This document shows, piece by piece, positions 1 to 9,009 of a stretch of 64,000 bases of DNA. A program made the translations under genes and the position numbers. This DNA is from Halalkalibacter hemicellulosilyticusJCM 9152. GTDB taxonomy: Bacteria > Bacillota > Bacilli > Bacillales > Bacillaceae_D. The notes under the pieces were generated by a model, which worked only from the letters and a program-made list of their open reading frames with translations, was not told where the DNA came from and did no database searches. Location: contig NZ_BAUU01000008.1 of assembly GCF_000513115.1 (NCBI RefSeq), positions 62,001 through 126,000 of the forward strand. The letters are read 5' to 3'. Every line of letters begins with the position of its first letter. The first letter of the stretch is position 1.

Positions 1-500
1 AAATATGTGATCAGGTGTCGCTAAAGCTGCATTATGGACACCACCTGTTTTCTGGAAAATGTCACTCTGCTGCTGAAGTGCTTCCATTAATGCTATACAT
101 TGATTCGGTGTAATGCGTAGTGTGGACATCGCTGTCTTGGCCGTCTTCATATCGTTTTGAAAGTAAAATTGGCGACTCTTCCCACAGCATGAGCCAAATA
201 CTCGTTTCGTTGATTGCGTCACGTTTCTTTTTTTGTTTTCTAATGTGACATAGGCAGCGCTTTATAGTCGTCAATATGCACGGATTCTATTTCCTTCCTA
301 GCAATGATGACGCCTTCCGAAGCTAAAAAACCGATAATTAATTCTTCCAAATAGGTTGGACTACACATTAACGTAGCGAATTCTTCTTGATTGATATAAA
401 TGGTTAAAGGAGTTTCCTCGACAATCGCATCAGTAGTCGATTTAAAAGCTCCATGCTGATATTTGATAACGGCATGTTGATGATTAAAATCATTATTCAA
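1..500 (-). pseudogene. fdhD: FdhD, formate dehydrogenase accessory sulfurtransferase (frameshifted, 3' end outside window)
   Basis: FdhD moves sulfur from a cysteine desulfurase to the molybdenum cofactor of formate dehydrogenases. The first frame (from 500 down to 240) shows the family N-terminus: EETPLTIYINQEEFATLM, then ELIIGFLASEGVI. It then stops early. The reading continues one frame over with AYVTLENKKR and the hallmark GSCCGKSR motif holding the sulfur-transfer cysteines, then TGGVHNAAL, and runs off the window edge. Restoring one A in the short A-run at about 261-263 joins the two parts. The TTG at 500 has a GTGAGGG ribosome site 8 nt upstream, so I prefer it to the ATG at 545. The gene is divergent from the molybdopterin oxidoreductase it probably serves. 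Either a real pseudogene or an indel error. Confidence 0.88.
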
Positions 501-618
501 CGTAGTAACCCTCACTTTTATAATGAAAATGCATACAAGGCTCATACGTTATTTTATAATGAATATAGTAGTTTGTGAAAGAGAGAGTTTGTAACGAGAA
601 AAAGAGGAGTTGCTCTTA

Positions 619-2967
619 ATGGGAAAAACAAAACATACAGGACCAATGAAACTAAATAAAAAACCTCAGCCTTCGTTATGGGCGGGAATGACTCCGATGG
701 GGATTGGAAAGGTGAAGCCGAAGCATATTCGCGATACGATGAAGGTTGCTTGGGAGAATCGCGATAATGCCCGTTATGCTTATCGTATTTTAACAGAGGG
801 TGTATGTGATGGTTGCGCTCTTGGTGTTTCGGGACTCTATGATCAGACGTTAAAAGGCCCTCACCTTTGTACGACGCGGTTGAATGTGCTGAGATTAAAT
901 ACAGCACCAGCTATTGATGATAAATGGTTTGAGGATGTAGAGCAATTACGTAAGATGGATAGTACGCAATTGAGAAAATTAGGGCGTATTCCATATCCGC
1001 TTTCACGTAAGCCAGGGGAGAAGAGGTTTACAAGATTAACATGGGATGAAGCATTGAATCGCATTGCAGCCAAAATGCAGGCAATTGACCCGAAACAGCT
1101 GGCATTTTACTTAACGGCACGTGGTATTACAAATGAAGTCTATTATACTGCGGCGAAGGTTGCTAGATTTCTTGGAACGAACAATATTGATAATGCTTCA
1201 AGAATTTGTCATTCACCAAGTAAAACCGCTTTAAAGCGTTCATTAGGAATTGGAGCAGCTAGCTGCTCGTATAAAGATTGGATCGGGACGGATGTCCTTA
1301 TATTCTGGGGGAGCGTCGCTGCAAATAATCAACCAGTTTCAACGAAATATATGTATGCTGCAAAGAAAGCAGGAACGAAAATCATTATGATTAACCCTTA
1401 TCGTGAGCCGTCAATGGAGAAATATTGGATTCCATCGATTGCGGAAAGTGCGTTATTTGGAACGAAAATCGTTGATGATGTGTATCAGGTAAATATTGGT
1501 GGCGATATTGCGTTTATAAATGGTGTCATGAAGCATTGGTTTGAAATGGAGGAACAAGAAAAGGGATCAGCGATCGATCATTCGTTTGTTAAGCAGCATA
1601 CGAAAGGGGTTGAACAAGTAGAAGTCCATGTCGGTGCACTCACTTGGGCCGAAATCGAACGTTCATCAGGTCTTTCCAGAGAGCGAATCGAAGAGTTTGC
1701 TCAACTATTAGCCAACTCGAAGTCAGGAGTATTTATTTGGAGTATGGGGCTGACACAGCATCGCTTTGCGACCGATAATATATCCCAAGTTGCTAATTTG
1801 GCAATGTTACGTGGCTTTTTAGGGAGAGAGCATTGTGGTGTTATGCCAATTCGTGGTCATAGTGGTGTCCAAGGCTCTGGTGAAATGGGGGCTGACCCAT
1901 TCGTTTTATCAGGTGGTGATTTTGAACCGAGAAATAGGGAGAGAATGGAGAAGCTTTGGGGATTTCCAATTATGGATTGGCAAGGAGATACGGTCGGTCA
2001 ATCTTTAGAAAATGCTCATTTACATGAAGAACATGAACGTAAGCTGAAGCTGTTTTATACGAGTGGTGGAAATTTTCTTGAAACGATGCCAGATCCGGAT
2101 TTTATGCAACAAACATTAGAAAAGATAGAGCTACGCGTTCATCAAGATATTATTTTGAATACATCGACATTAGTTGATGCAAAAGAAGAAGTCATTATTT
2201 TACCAGCAATGACACGATATGAGCAGCCAGGTGGTGGCACGTCAACTAGTACGGAGCGAATGGTCTATTTTAGCCCAGAGATAAAAGGCCCTCGAATAGA
2301 GGAAGCTCGATCAGAGTGGGAAATTTATATTGATTTAGCCGGACGCGTGAAGCCAGATAAAAAAGAATGGATTCAGTTTAAAACCGTGGCTGACATACGT
2401 GCCGAGATTGCACAAGCGAATCCAAACTATGATGGAATTCAACACCTAACTGAAAAAGGCGATTTGTTTCAGTGGGGAGGAGCATGGCTCTGTGAGGATG
2501 GTGTTTGTCCGACTGAAGATGGGAAGGGGCAGCTTTTTGCCATTGATTTACCGGAAAACCGCCGAACAGAAGGTCAGTTCTTCGTAACAACTCGTCGAGG
2601 GAAGCAATTTAACTCGATGATTTATAGTGAGGTTGATCCCTTTAATGATGGAGATCGCTACGATATATTCATAAATGAAGAGGATGCTCGCAAGCTGTCA
2701 ATTGATGAAGGCGTGTCAGTTATCGCATATAATCAATATGGACAGCTTCAAGGTAGAGCGAAATTTGAAGACGTAGCAAATGGAAATATTGCTGTCTATT
2801 GGCCTGAAGGAAATAGCCTTCTTCCAAAAGGGGTATATGAGAGTCATGCGAAGATTCCAGAATATAATTCAACGGTTATTGTTGAAAGGGCGGATGTGTT
2901 TCATGCAAAAAAAGATCAGAAATACGTTGAAAATCGAATTGCTGATTTAGAAATGTCAGCTGATTAA
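619..2967 (+). CDS. FdhF/YdeP-family molybdopterin oxidoreductase
   Basis: Large molybdopterin-dependent oxidoreductase of the YdeP (formate dehydrogenase alpha-like) branch, 782 aa, about the usual family length. Near the N-terminus cysteines 63, 66 and 84 (CDGCALG ... HLC) are placed to hold an Fe-S cluster. The middle has the family's ICHSPSKTALKRSLG and MRGH-like pterin-binding stretches (MPIRGHSGVQG), and the last ~130 residues look like the molydop_binding domain. The position corresponding to selenocysteine or cysteine in true formate dehydrogenases is not obvious, so the substrate is unknown. I chose ATG 619 because AGAGGAG (603-609) lies 9 nt upstream; the TTG at 610 overlaps that site. 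Divergent from fdhD, which supports a sulfurated Mo cofactor. Confidence 0.88.
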   Translation: MGKTKHTGPMKLNKKPQPSLWAGMTPMGIGKVKPKHIRDTMKVAWENRDNARYAYRILTEGVCDGCALGVSGLYDQTLKGPHLCTTRLNVLRLNTAPAIDDKWFEDVEQLRKMDSTQLRKLGRIPYPLSRKPGEKRFTRLTWDEALNRIAAKMQAIDPKQLAFYLTARGITNEVYYTAAKVARFLGTNNIDNASRICHSPSKTALKRSLGIGAASCSYKDWIGTDVLIFWGSVAANNQPVSTKYMYAAKKAGTKIIMINPYREPSMEKYWIPSIAESALFGTKIVDDVYQVNIGGDIAFINGVMKHWFEMEEQEKGSAIDHSFVKQHTKGVEQVEVHVGALTWAEIERSSGLSRERIEEFAQLLANSKSGVFIWSMGLTQHRFATDNISQVANLAMLRGFLGREHCGVMPIRGHSGVQGSGEMGADPFVLSGGDFEPRNRERMEKLWGFPIMDWQGDTVGQSLENAHLHEEHERKLKLFYTSGGNFLETMPDPDFMQQTLEKIELRVHQDIILNTSTLVDAKEEVIILPAMTRYEQPGGGTSTSTERMVYFSPEIKGPRIEEARSEWEIYIDLAGRVKPDKKEWIQFKTVADIRAEIAQANPNYDGIQHLTEKGDLFQWGGAWLCEDGVCPTEDGKGQLFAIDLPENRRTEGQFFVTTRRGKQFNSMIYSEVDPFNDGDRYDIFINEEDARKLSIDEGVSVIAYNQYGQLQGRAKFEDVANGNIAVYWPEGNSLLPKGVYESHAKIPEYNSTVIVERADVFHAKKDQKYVENRIADLEMSAD

Positions 2968-2980
2968 ATGCTTAAGGTTT

Positions 2981-3010
2981 TTCCACACTTATCCAAGGGT
3001 ATAGTATAAT
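2981..3010 (+). promoter_or_regulatory. Putative SigA promoter of the ferritin gene
   Basis: A perfect -10 TATAAT lies at 3005-3010. The best -35 (TTCCAC, 2981-2986) is 18 bp upstream but weak. It lies just after the oxidoreductase stop, so ferritin probably has its own transcript. Confidence 0.4.
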
Positions 3011-3043
3011 GGAGTAGATAACAGAAAGAGAGGATGATTAATC

Positions 3044-3550
3044 ATGTTGGATGACCAATTGACAAAAGCTTTAAATGATCAAATGAATTATGAATTTTAT
3101 TCAGCACATGCTTATATGGCAATGGCTGCTTATTGCTCAAGTGAAAGCCTTGATGGGTTTGCAAATTTTTTCTTAGTACAAGCTGAGGAAGAACGTTTCC
3201 ATGCCATGAAGTTTTATAATTTTATTAATGCATTAGGAGAACGAGCAACGATTCAATCATTACCAGAACCTAAAAATACGTTTTCGTCTGTAAAAGATGC
3301 ATTTGAACATGCCTTAGCACAAGAAAAGGATGTCACAAAAAAGATTTATCATCTTTCTGATTTGGCATTAGATCGAAGAGAGCATGCGACAATCTCCTTT
3401 TTAAAATGGTTTATTGAGGAGCAAGTAGAAGAAGAGGATATGTTCGATAGTATTATTCAGAAGCTTAAGCGAATTGATAATGATAGTAATGCCTTCTTCA
3501 TGTTAGATGATGAATTTTCGAAGCGGTCGTTTAGTCCTGAGGATCAATAA
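3044..3550 (+). CDS. Non-heme ferritin (FtnA-like)
   Basis: A 168-aa iron-storage ferritin; 24 copies normally form a cytosolic shell that oxidises Fe(II) and stores the mineral. The ferroxidase ligands fall where expected: Glu17, Glu50 and His53 (in EEERFHA), Glu94 and Gln127 (in EEQVEEE). The absence of a central heme-binding Met and the length match the FtnA group rather than bacterioferritin. It has an AGAGAGGA ribosome site before ATG 3044, its own promoter and a terminator, so it is probably monocistronic. The nearby dps gene gives this stretch an iron/oxidative-stress theme. Confidence 0.93.
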   Translation: MLDDQLTKALNDQMNYEFYSAHAYMAMAAYCSSESLDGFANFFLVQAEEERFHAMKFYNFINALGERATIQSLPEPKNTFSSVKDAFEHALAQEKDVTKKIYHLSDLALDRREHATISFLKWFIEEQVEEEDMFDSIIQKLKRIDNDSNAFFMLDDEFSKRSFSPEDQ

Positions 3551-3568
3551 GAAAGCTTTGCGACGATA

Positions 3569-3618
3569 AAAGCCTGTCGATTGTCTCGCTATTGTGAGAC
3601 TCTGCCGACGGGTTTTTT
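3569..3618 (+). terminator. Rho-independent terminator after ferritin
   Basis: An outer stem AGCCTGTCG / CGACGGGTT with one G-T pair encloses an inner GTCTC / GAGAC hairpin. A run of six T follows immediately. Confidence 0.85.
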
Positions 3619-3791
3619 AGAGGATAAGCATTTATAATATTCGAGGAAGAAAAGGGAACATGATAGAGGGGTTGGCAGACTCAAAGAAGAGCGTTGGCTT
3701 CGCTATTTACGCGTTTTGATGAAAGTACTCCACTTCCATCTTGTCCCGTAACGAATCCACACATCGCAATTAAGAAAAGACGAAAGAGCGT

Positions 3792-3826
3792 AAAAAAGCC
3801 ATTGAGTAATCACTCTCAATGGCTTT
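3792..3826 (-). terminator. Terminator of dps
   Basis: Read on the minus strand, AAAGCCATTGAG pairs with CTCAATGGCTTT across a short loop and is followed by a T-run. It sits 9 bp past the dps stop codon. Confidence 0.85.
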
Positions 3827-3834
3827 GGGCTTGA

Positions 3835-4281
3835 TTAGACTGATTTGCCAAGGAATGCTTGAAGCATCCAAGCGTGTTTCTCAAGACTTGAATGAATGGC
3901 AAGAAGCATATCTCCTGTTGTCTCATCATCCGCTTCTTCAGAGATAGCCATCCCCTCTCGTAGTTCACCGATCATCGTTGTGAAGTCCTGAGATACCGAC
4001 TGAACCATATCTTCAGCAGTCTCTGTTGATGTTGCTTCTTCAATGGAGGATTCCGCTAAATATTCTTTCATTGTCGCAATCGGCTCTCCGCCTATAGCTA
4101 ATAGTCGTTCAGCTAATTCATCGATATGAGTCGCAGATTCATTGTACAGCTCTTCAAACTTATCATGTAGGGTAAAGAACTGGTGCCCTTTTACGTACCA
4201 ATGGTAATTGTGTAGTTTAACGAATAAAACGCTCCAATTGGCAATTTGCCTATTCAATACATCATGCAATTTCGCTTCCAT
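3835..4281 (-). CDS. dps: Dps/MrgA-family DNA-binding ferritin-like protein
   Basis: A 148-aa mini-ferritin. Dps proteins form dodecamers that oxidise Fe(II) with peroxide and protect DNA. The ferroxidase ligands shared across the dimer interface are visible: His27 (in NYHWYVKG), His39 (in [11 protein letters not shown]), Asp54 and Glu58 (in HIDELAERL). The N-terminus lacks a long basic tail, so direct DNA binding is uncertain, as in several Bacillus Dps proteins. The start at 4281 has an AGGAGTGG ribosome site. A half-matching PerR-like box lies 71-85 bp upstream. Confidence 0.93.
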   Translation of the reverse strand: MEAKLHDVLNRQIANWSVLFVKLHNYHWYVKGHQFFTLHDKFEELYNESATHIDELAERLLAIGGEPIATMKEYLAESSIEEATSTETAEDMVQSVSQDFTTMIGELREGMAISEEADDETTGDMLLAIHSSLEKHAWMLQAFLGKSV

Positions 4282-4351
4282 CTTATAACCACTCCTACTG
4301 TTTAAATGTTCATTTGCTATATATTACTATTACCCATATTTGACTAAGCCT

Positions 4352-4366
4352 AAACATTAATTATAA
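4352..4366 (-). promoter_or_regulatory. Possible PerR box upstream of dps
   Basis: The 15-mer matches the PerR consensus TTATAATNATTATAA perfectly in one half (ATTATAA, 4360-4366) and in only 3 of 7 positions in the other half. B. subtilis mrgA is PerR-controlled, which is why I looked here. Weak on its own. Confidence 0.3.
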
Positions 4367-4409
4367 AAATTAGTTAAGTATACGTACAGTTTAAGAGTGG
4401 CTTACCAGA

Positions 4410-4590
4410 GGCCACTGGAAAAGTAAAAATTAACTTTTTCAGTGCCTTTGATTTGATTAGCAATGGCGTCACTCGTTGCTCGCCTGATACGAAAAACCCA
4501 CTCGTATCAGGCTTTTCAAAATAGGCAACGGTTACGCACATTGCTTAAAGGACACCGGAAAAGTTAAAAACCAAACTTTTTCAGTGCCTT
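4410..4590 (-). repeat. Dispersed structured repeat, copy 1 (full)
   Basis: This fills the gap between dps and the B3/B4 gene. Two hairpins of the form CACTGGAAAAGT...AACTTTTTCAGTG (4410-4448 and 4552-4590) flank a nested palindrome. Its arms, read on the minus strand, are AGCAATG/CATTGCT, CGTTGC/GCAACG and CCTGATACGA/TCGTATCAGG. The same sequence in degraded form occurs at 16954-17075 and 45543-45610 on the other strand. It encodes nothing and looks like a small non-autonomous repeat or REP-like element. Confidence 0.7.
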
Positions 4591-4593
4591 TGC

Positions 4594-5286
4594 TTACCAA
4601 CTTTTCTTTGTTCCATCTACATGGTGAATAAGGTGAGAGCTTTCACCTCCATGAATATGTGTAAACATTTTTGCAGCAGCCTGTATAAGCTGCTGAGCTT
4701 CAGCCATATCCATTGACGGTCGAAGATAAAAAATATGTAAAGCATCGGTCGTATGTTCAGTTACCTTTGTCCGATCAGAGTCAACAACTGGTCCTCCAAA
4801 CGGACCAATGGTGTCAGCACTAATTAATTTTCCTTTGAGTTGATTTTCTCGTCCGTTAATTCCAAGATATGCTTCTCCACTTTGGCCGAGTCGTATGCTA
4901 AGATTGGTGTCAATTGTAGTAAGGTCATAAATCCCAATCGGAATTTCATATTGCAAGGAGAAAAATGTATTTAAATCGACGGCTGAGTGAATAAATGGAA
5001 GTGTGCTCCCTTTTTTTATGCGACGAAGAAGTGCTTCATTCGATGGACGATAGCGATTAGGGTCGATATGAAGGGATTTAAACGTTCTTCTCCATTCAGC
5101 GATGCCAGCAACTTCGGTTACAGGTTTCGTTGCTAATTCGACTTGTATCGTTTCTTGAAAAAAACGTAATCGCCCTTTTAACATTTGAGGAGACTCTTGA
5201 ATTTCGATATGATGATATTGAATAATCCCTATTTTAAAGTTTGGTACAATTGACTGAAGAGATGGATCGATGTTAGTATGGATCAT
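4594..5286 (-). CDS. B3/B4 tRNA-binding-domain protein
   Basis: A 230-aa stand-alone relative of the B3/B4 (editing) domain of phenylalanyl-tRNA synthetase beta subunits. Family signs are VAGIAEWRRTFKSLHIDP, PFIHSAVDLNTFFSLQYEIPI, the glycine-rich EAYLGINGR and DTIGPFGGPVVDSDRT near residue 160. Free B3/B4 proteins are thought to hydrolyse mischarged tRNA or related aminoacyl esters; the substrate of this one is unknown. The ATG at 5286 has a GAAGGAGGACA ribosome site. Single gene, minus strand, divergent from queG. Confidence 0.8.
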   Translation of the reverse strand: MIHTNIDPSLQSIVPNFKIGIIQYHHIEIQESPQMLKGRLRFFQETIQVELATKPVTEVAGIAEWRRTFKSLHIDPNRYRPSNEALLRRIKKGSTLPFIHSAVDLNTFFSLQYEIPIGIYDLTTIDTNLSIRLGQSGEAYLGINGRENQLKGKLISADTIGPFGGPVVDSDRTKVTEHTTDALHIFYLRPSMDMAEAQQLIQAAAKMFTHIHGGESSHLIHHVDGTKKSW

Positions 5287-5445
5287 TTCATGTCCTCCTT
5301 CAATAATAGATTATAAGCTTATGTACGAGCTTTTTTAAAGCTATAAAATCACGTGACGGATTTGACTGTTCTCTAAAGGAAAGCCGATATGTGTTTGTTC
5401 TATTGTAGCATAAATGTAAAAAAGTAAGAGAAAGGTGGGTAGACC

Positions 5446-6588
5446 GTGACACTCGCCCAACTAAAAGATGAAATCATTGCATATAGTAAATCAATAGGTA
5501 TTGATAAAATTGGCTTCGCTTCTGCAGATCCGTTTTTGCAATTAAAGGATCGTTTACTGACACAGAAGCAATTAGGCTATCAGTCTGGCTTTGAAGAACC
5601 AGATATTGATAAGCGCGTGACACCTGAGCGGCTCTTGCCTCATGCAAAAACGATTATTTCCATTGCGTTGGCGTATCCCTCAAAAATGAAAAACCCACCT
5701 AAGAATACGAGGGAAGAACGCCGAGGAATTTTTTGTCGGGCATCATGGGGAAAAGATTACCATCACATTCTTCGAGAACGATTGCAGAAACTAGAGCAAT
5801 TTATTAGAGAAAGAGCTCCTGAAGCTAGGACTGTTTCCATGGTTGATACGGGAGAATTATCTGACCGGGCTGTGGCAGAGCGTGCTGGTATTGGTTGGAG
5901 TGGGAAGAACTGTGCAATCATTACACCAGAATTCGGCAGCTATGTGTACTTAGGTGATTTAATTACAACATTGTCTATAGAGCCAGATGTTCCTTTAACA
6001 GACCAATGTGGATCGTGTACAAAATGTATAGACGCATGTCCGACTGGCGCGCTTGTACAAGGTGGTCAATTGAATTCACAGAAATGCATTGCGTATTTGA
6101 CGCAAACAAAAGATTTCTTGACTGATCAATACCGAAAAAAATTAGGGAATCGATTATATGGATGTGATACGTGTCAGCAAGTTTGTCCAGTGAATAAAGG
6201 AAAAGATGCTCATATTCATTCTGAGATGGAGCCAGACCCTGAAATAGCAAAGCCAAAGCTCATTCCACTATTGACAATGAGTAATCGAAGCTTTAAGGAG
6301 AAATTTGGTCATGTGTCTGGGTCATGGCGAGGAAAGAAACCTATTCAGCGTAATGCAATTATTGCATTAGCTCATTTTAAAGACGAAAGGTCGTTACCGG
6401 TATTGACGGATTTAGTTAAAAATGATCCTCGTCCTGTTATTCGCGGAACGGCTGCTTGGGCAATCGGAGTTATTGGGAGTTATCAGGAGAAAAAGCTTTT
6501 AACTGAGTTGAAAAAGTCCGAATGCGAGGAAAAAGTACTAGAAGAGATAGAAAAAGGCCTTAATATCATTGAAAATAAGAGTTTCTAA
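5446..6588 (+). CDS. queG: Epoxyqueuosine reductase QueG
   Basis: A cobalamin-dependent Fe-S enzyme that reduces epoxyqueuosine to queuosine in the wobble position of GUN tRNAs. It has 380 aa. Two [4Fe-4S] motifs are clear: C188/C191/C194/C198 (CGSCTKCIDACP) and C214 with C240/C243/C247 (CDTCQQVCP). Asp134 in VDTGEL matches the catalytic acid. HEAT-like repeats that grip the tRNA follow residue 290, as in B. subtilis YhbA. Start is GTG 5446 behind AAAGGTGGG. Its position before yhbB and trmL repeats the B. subtilis yhb gene order, here with ogt inserted. Confidence 0.95.
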   Translation: MTLAQLKDEIIAYSKSIGIDKIGFASADPFLQLKDRLLTQKQLGYQSGFEEPDIDKRVTPERLLPHAKTIISIALAYPSKMKNPPKNTREERRGIFCRASWGKDYHHILRERLQKLEQFIRERAPEARTVSMVDTGELSDRAVAERAGIGWSGKNCAIITPEFGSYVYLGDLITTLSIEPDVPLTDQCGSCTKCIDACPTGALVQGGQLNSQKCIAYLTQTKDFLTDQYRKKLGNRLYGCDTCQQVCPVNKGKDAHIHSEMEPDPEIAKPKLIPLLTMSNRSFKEKFGHVSGSWRGKKPIQRNAIIALAHFKDERSLPVLTDLVKNDPRPVIRGTAAWAIGVIGSYQEKKLLTELKKSECEEKVLEEIEKGLNIIENKSF

Positions 6589-6656
6589 TCATGCATTTTA
6601 GCAATGATTAAGATAATATTAGGTAAAGATGGACAATAGGAAGGAAGGGTTAATAC

Positions 6657-7190
6657 ATGTCAAGTCTATTCACGCATTATGTTGATGAGTTGGATAGCCC
6701 GCTAGGACCACTGACAATCGTAGCAACAGAAAAAGGTCTCTGTCATTTGTATTTTGGAGAAATGTCGACATGTCAAGCTAGTTTAAAGGCATGGCTGAAA
6801 AAACAAAGTCGTTGTGGAGATATCGTTCATTGTTCTGAAACTCTTCGTCCGTATTGTGCACAATTAGAAGAATACTTTGCTGGTGAAAGAGATCACTTTG
6901 ATGTTCCACTTGATTTATGTGGTACACCATTTCAGAAAAAGGTTTGGAGTGCATTAACTCAAATTAGATATGGAGAAACGGTTTCTTATAAGGAAATTGC
7001 CGAAAGAATAGGAGCGCCTAGAGCTGTGCGCGCAATTGGTGGTGCTAACAATCAAAATCCTATACCAATCGTTATACCTTGTCATCGAGTCATTGGCAGT
7101 AATGGGAATATGGTTGGATATGGTGGAGGGTTAGACAAAAAGGAACGATTGCTATCTTTAGAAGGAGCAATCCAAAAGATATCCTCTTAA
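6657..7190 (+). CDS. ogt: Methylated-DNA--protein-cysteine S-methyltransferase
   Basis: A suicide DNA repair enzyme that takes the methyl group from O6-methylguanine onto its own cysteine. It has 177 aa with the invariant PCHRVIG motif and acceptor Cys142, preceded by the helix-turn-helix region YKEIAERIGAPRAVRAIGGANNQNP, where the arginine finger lies. The C-terminal GYGGGLDKKERLL is also typical. ATG 6657 follows GGAAGGG. It is 68 bp after queG and followed by a terminator, so it could be co-transcribed with queG. Confidence 0.95.
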   Translation: MSSLFTHYVDELDSPLGPLTIVATEKGLCHLYFGEMSTCQASLKAWLKKQSRCGDIVHCSETLRPYCAQLEEYFAGERDHFDVPLDLCGTPFQKKVWSALTQIRYGETVSYKEIAERIGAPRAVRAIGGANNQNPIPIVIPCHRVIGSNGNMVGYGGGLDKKERLLSLEGAIQKISS

Positions 7191-7221
7191 TCAGAGAATA
7201 TGAAGCTTAAAAGTAAGACTA

Positions 7222-7260
7222 GAAGTCGCAGAGGTATTGGCCTTTGTGGCTTCATTTTGT
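7222..7260 (+). terminator. Terminator after ogt
   Basis: A 13-bp stem with G-T pairs (GAAGTCGCAGAGG with CCTTTGTGGCTTC) and a 6-nt loop, followed by ATTTTGTTT. Confidence 0.65.
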
Positions 7261-7352
7261 TTCTATTCAATAAGGAGTATTCATTCTACAGTTGTTCTGA
7301 TTAATGGATTTTGATTTTCACGCATAGTGTAAAAGGAAAGGGGTGTAATCAG

Positions 7353-8237
7353 ATGGATGAAAGGGTTATATTGAAATTGCATCAGCGTATTAAGGATCGG
7401 AGTCATGCATATGTTTCAAATAGTGAGAATACGGATCAACAAGTTGAAAGTGTACTAAGTATGCAGCGACAACGTGGAGCGACTATTGTCCGTACTCTTA
7501 TTGAAGGTGATGTGCTTCGTTCTACTCAACTAGATGATCAGCGAATTGTTGATTATGTTCAACATGAAGAATTTCTTATTAAATTGAATGATGAATTTTA
7601 TGTAGAAGAAAGAGAGTGTGTGAGGAGGGCCACATTTTTAGGGGAAACTTGTCAATCGGATCACCCAATTGGTTTGGAAGGGGATTTATCGGATAAAGGT
7701 GAGATAGCGCAAGTTGAATTTAGTCATGAAGAAAGTGGAGAGAATACTCAAAGGTCTACTTATGATCGGCGAAAAGCAGTGCAGTATGCCGAAAGATGGT
7801 GGAATGATTACAATCCTCAATATGAGAAATTTGAAAATAATTGCACAAACTTTATTTCACAATGCTTACGAGCAGGTGGTGCTGAAATGAGAGGCTTTTC
7901 AAATCGTTCCAAGGGGTGGTGGTATAATGGACGTACTTGGAGCTACAGCTGGTCGGTAGCAAATGCGATGCGTTGGTATTTAAGCGGGGCGAAATCAGGG
8001 CTTAGAGGGGAAGAACGAGCACGTGCTGAGCTGTTAGAGCCAGGGGATGTCATTTGCTATGATTTTAATGGGAATGGAAGCTGGCAGCATACAACGATCG
8101 TTGTAGCAAAAGATGCTAATGGAGAACCGCTCGTCAATGCGCAAACGACCAATAGTCGAATGCGTTATTGGAAATATGAAGATTCAACAGCTTGGACACC
8201 ACAAATACAATATAAGTTCTTTCATATAAAAATATGA
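7353..8237 (+). CDS. yhbB: YhbB-like protein with C-terminal amidase domain
   Basis: A 294-aa protein. Residues 1-125 form an uncharacterised N-terminal region. From about residue 130 the Pfam Amidase_6 type domain is evident: YDRRKAVQYAERWWNDYNP, NNCTNFISQCLRAGG with the probable catalytic Cys, then GDVICYDFNGNGSWQHTTIVV with the probable His. This family is a putative cell-wall or peptide amidase. No signal peptide is visible, as in B. subtilis YhbB. Start at ATG 7353 behind AAAGGGGTG; the TTG at 7311 lacks a ribosome site. Located between ogt and trmL. Confidence 0.85.
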   Translation: MDERVILKLHQRIKDRSHAYVSNSENTDQQVESVLSMQRQRGATIVRTLIEGDVLRSTQLDDQRIVDYVQHEEFLIKLNDEFYVEERECVRRATFLGETCQSDHPIGLEGDLSDKGEIAQVEFSHEESGENTQRSTYDRRKAVQYAERWWNDYNPQYEKFENNCTNFISQCLRAGGAEMRGFSNRSKGWWYNGRTWSYSWSVANAMRWYLSGAKSGLRGEERARAELLEPGDVICYDFNGNGSWQHTTIVVAKDANGEPLVNAQTTNSRMRYWKYEDSTAWTPQIQYKFFHIKI

Positions 8238-8246
8238 CGATCGTGG

Positions 8247-8290
8247 GGGTATTCTAACCGGGAATCTTGAATGGTTTGAATACCCTTTAA
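8247..8290 (+). terminator. Weak hairpin after yhbB
   Basis: An 8-bp stem GGGTATTC/GAATACCC with a 23-nt loop and a short T-tract. The long loop makes it a poor terminator. Confidence 0.4.
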
Positions 8291-8390
8291 GTGTAGCATC
8301 ATTAAAATAAAATTCGGCGGTTCAAGGCGTCTTATGATATAATAAAATTCGTTTAAGAGACCATGATATAGAAAGATTGGGGTGGAGCGC

Positions 8391-8864
8391 GTGGGGCTTC
8401 ATATTGTATTGTATCAGCCAGAAATACCAGCAAACACTGGCAATATTGCTCGAACGTGTGCAGGAACGAACACAATGCTACACTTAATTCGTCCGCTGGG
8501 ATTTTCAACGGATGATAAAATGTTAAAGCGTGCAGGCTGTGATTATTGGCCGAGCGTGACAATTCGTTACTACGATTCTTTGGACGAGCTTTTCGCTAAG
8601 TATGAAGATGGTGAGTTTTATTTTATTGAAACAGTTGGTGAGAAGAACTATAGTGAATTTGATTATTCAAATGTAGATAAGGATCACTTTTTTGTATTTG
8701 GACGTGAAACAACAGGAATTCCTGATGAAATCATTAATCAAAATGTTGAACGCTGTCTTCGGATTCCTCAGACGGATCATATCCGATCGTTAAATTTATC
8801 CAATACTGCGGCAATTGTTATCTATGAAGCCATTCGTCAACAAGGTTTTCCTCATTTAACATAG
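8391..8864 (+). CDS. trmL: tRNA (cytidine(34)/uridine(34)-2'-O)-methyltransferase TrmL (CspR)
   Basis: A SPOUT-class methyltransferase that 2'-O-methylates the wobble base of tRNA-Leu. About 157 aa. It shows the three trefoil-knot motifs: IPANTGNIARTC, VFGRETTGIP and IPQTDHIRSLNLSNTAAIVIYEA. I prefer the GTG at 8391, giving a start MGLHIVLYQPEIP as in B. subtilis CspR, with GGGGTGGA just upstream; GTG 8382 lies inside that ribosome site. It ends in a strong bidirectional terminator. Confidence 0.95.
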   Translation: MGLHIVLYQPEIPANTGNIARTCAGTNTMLHLIRPLGFSTDDKMLKRAGCDYWPSVTIRYYDSLDELFAKYEDGEFYFIETVGEKNYSEFDYSNVDKDHFFVFGRETTGIPDEIINQNVERCLRIPQTDHIRSLNLSNTAAIVIYEAIRQQGFPHLT

Positions 8865-8870
8865 AGAAAC

Positions 8871-8913
8871 AAAAAATCGACCAGCTCTTATATGCGAGTC
8901 TGATCGATTTTTT
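8871..8913 (+). terminator. Bidirectional terminator after trmL
   Basis: AAAAAATCGA pairs with TCGATTTTTT; A-run and T-run on either side make it work for trmL (+) and for the small minus-strand gene ending at 8920. Confidence 0.85.
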
Positions 8914-8919
8914 CATTCA

Positions 8920-9009
8920 TTAGTTCTTGTGAGGATTATCTTCATAGCCAGCTGTAAAGATGGCAACAAAGAATACCAAACATACTCCAAGGATAAGAAT
9001 AGTTCCCAT
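8920..9009 (-). CDS. Small single-pass membrane protein (29 aa)
   Basis: A very short gene of 29 aa: about 18 hydrophobic residues (MGTILILGVCLVFFVAIF) followed by a charged tail GYEDNPHKN. It is supported by a strong AAGGAGG ribosome site 8 nt before the ATG and by a bidirectional terminator right after the stop. Topology and size recall small subunits of membrane complexes (CydS/CydX-like), but I do not recognise the family. No partner gene is next to it. Confidence 0.7.
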   Translation of the reverse strand: MGTILILGVCLVFFVAIFTAGYEDNPHKN

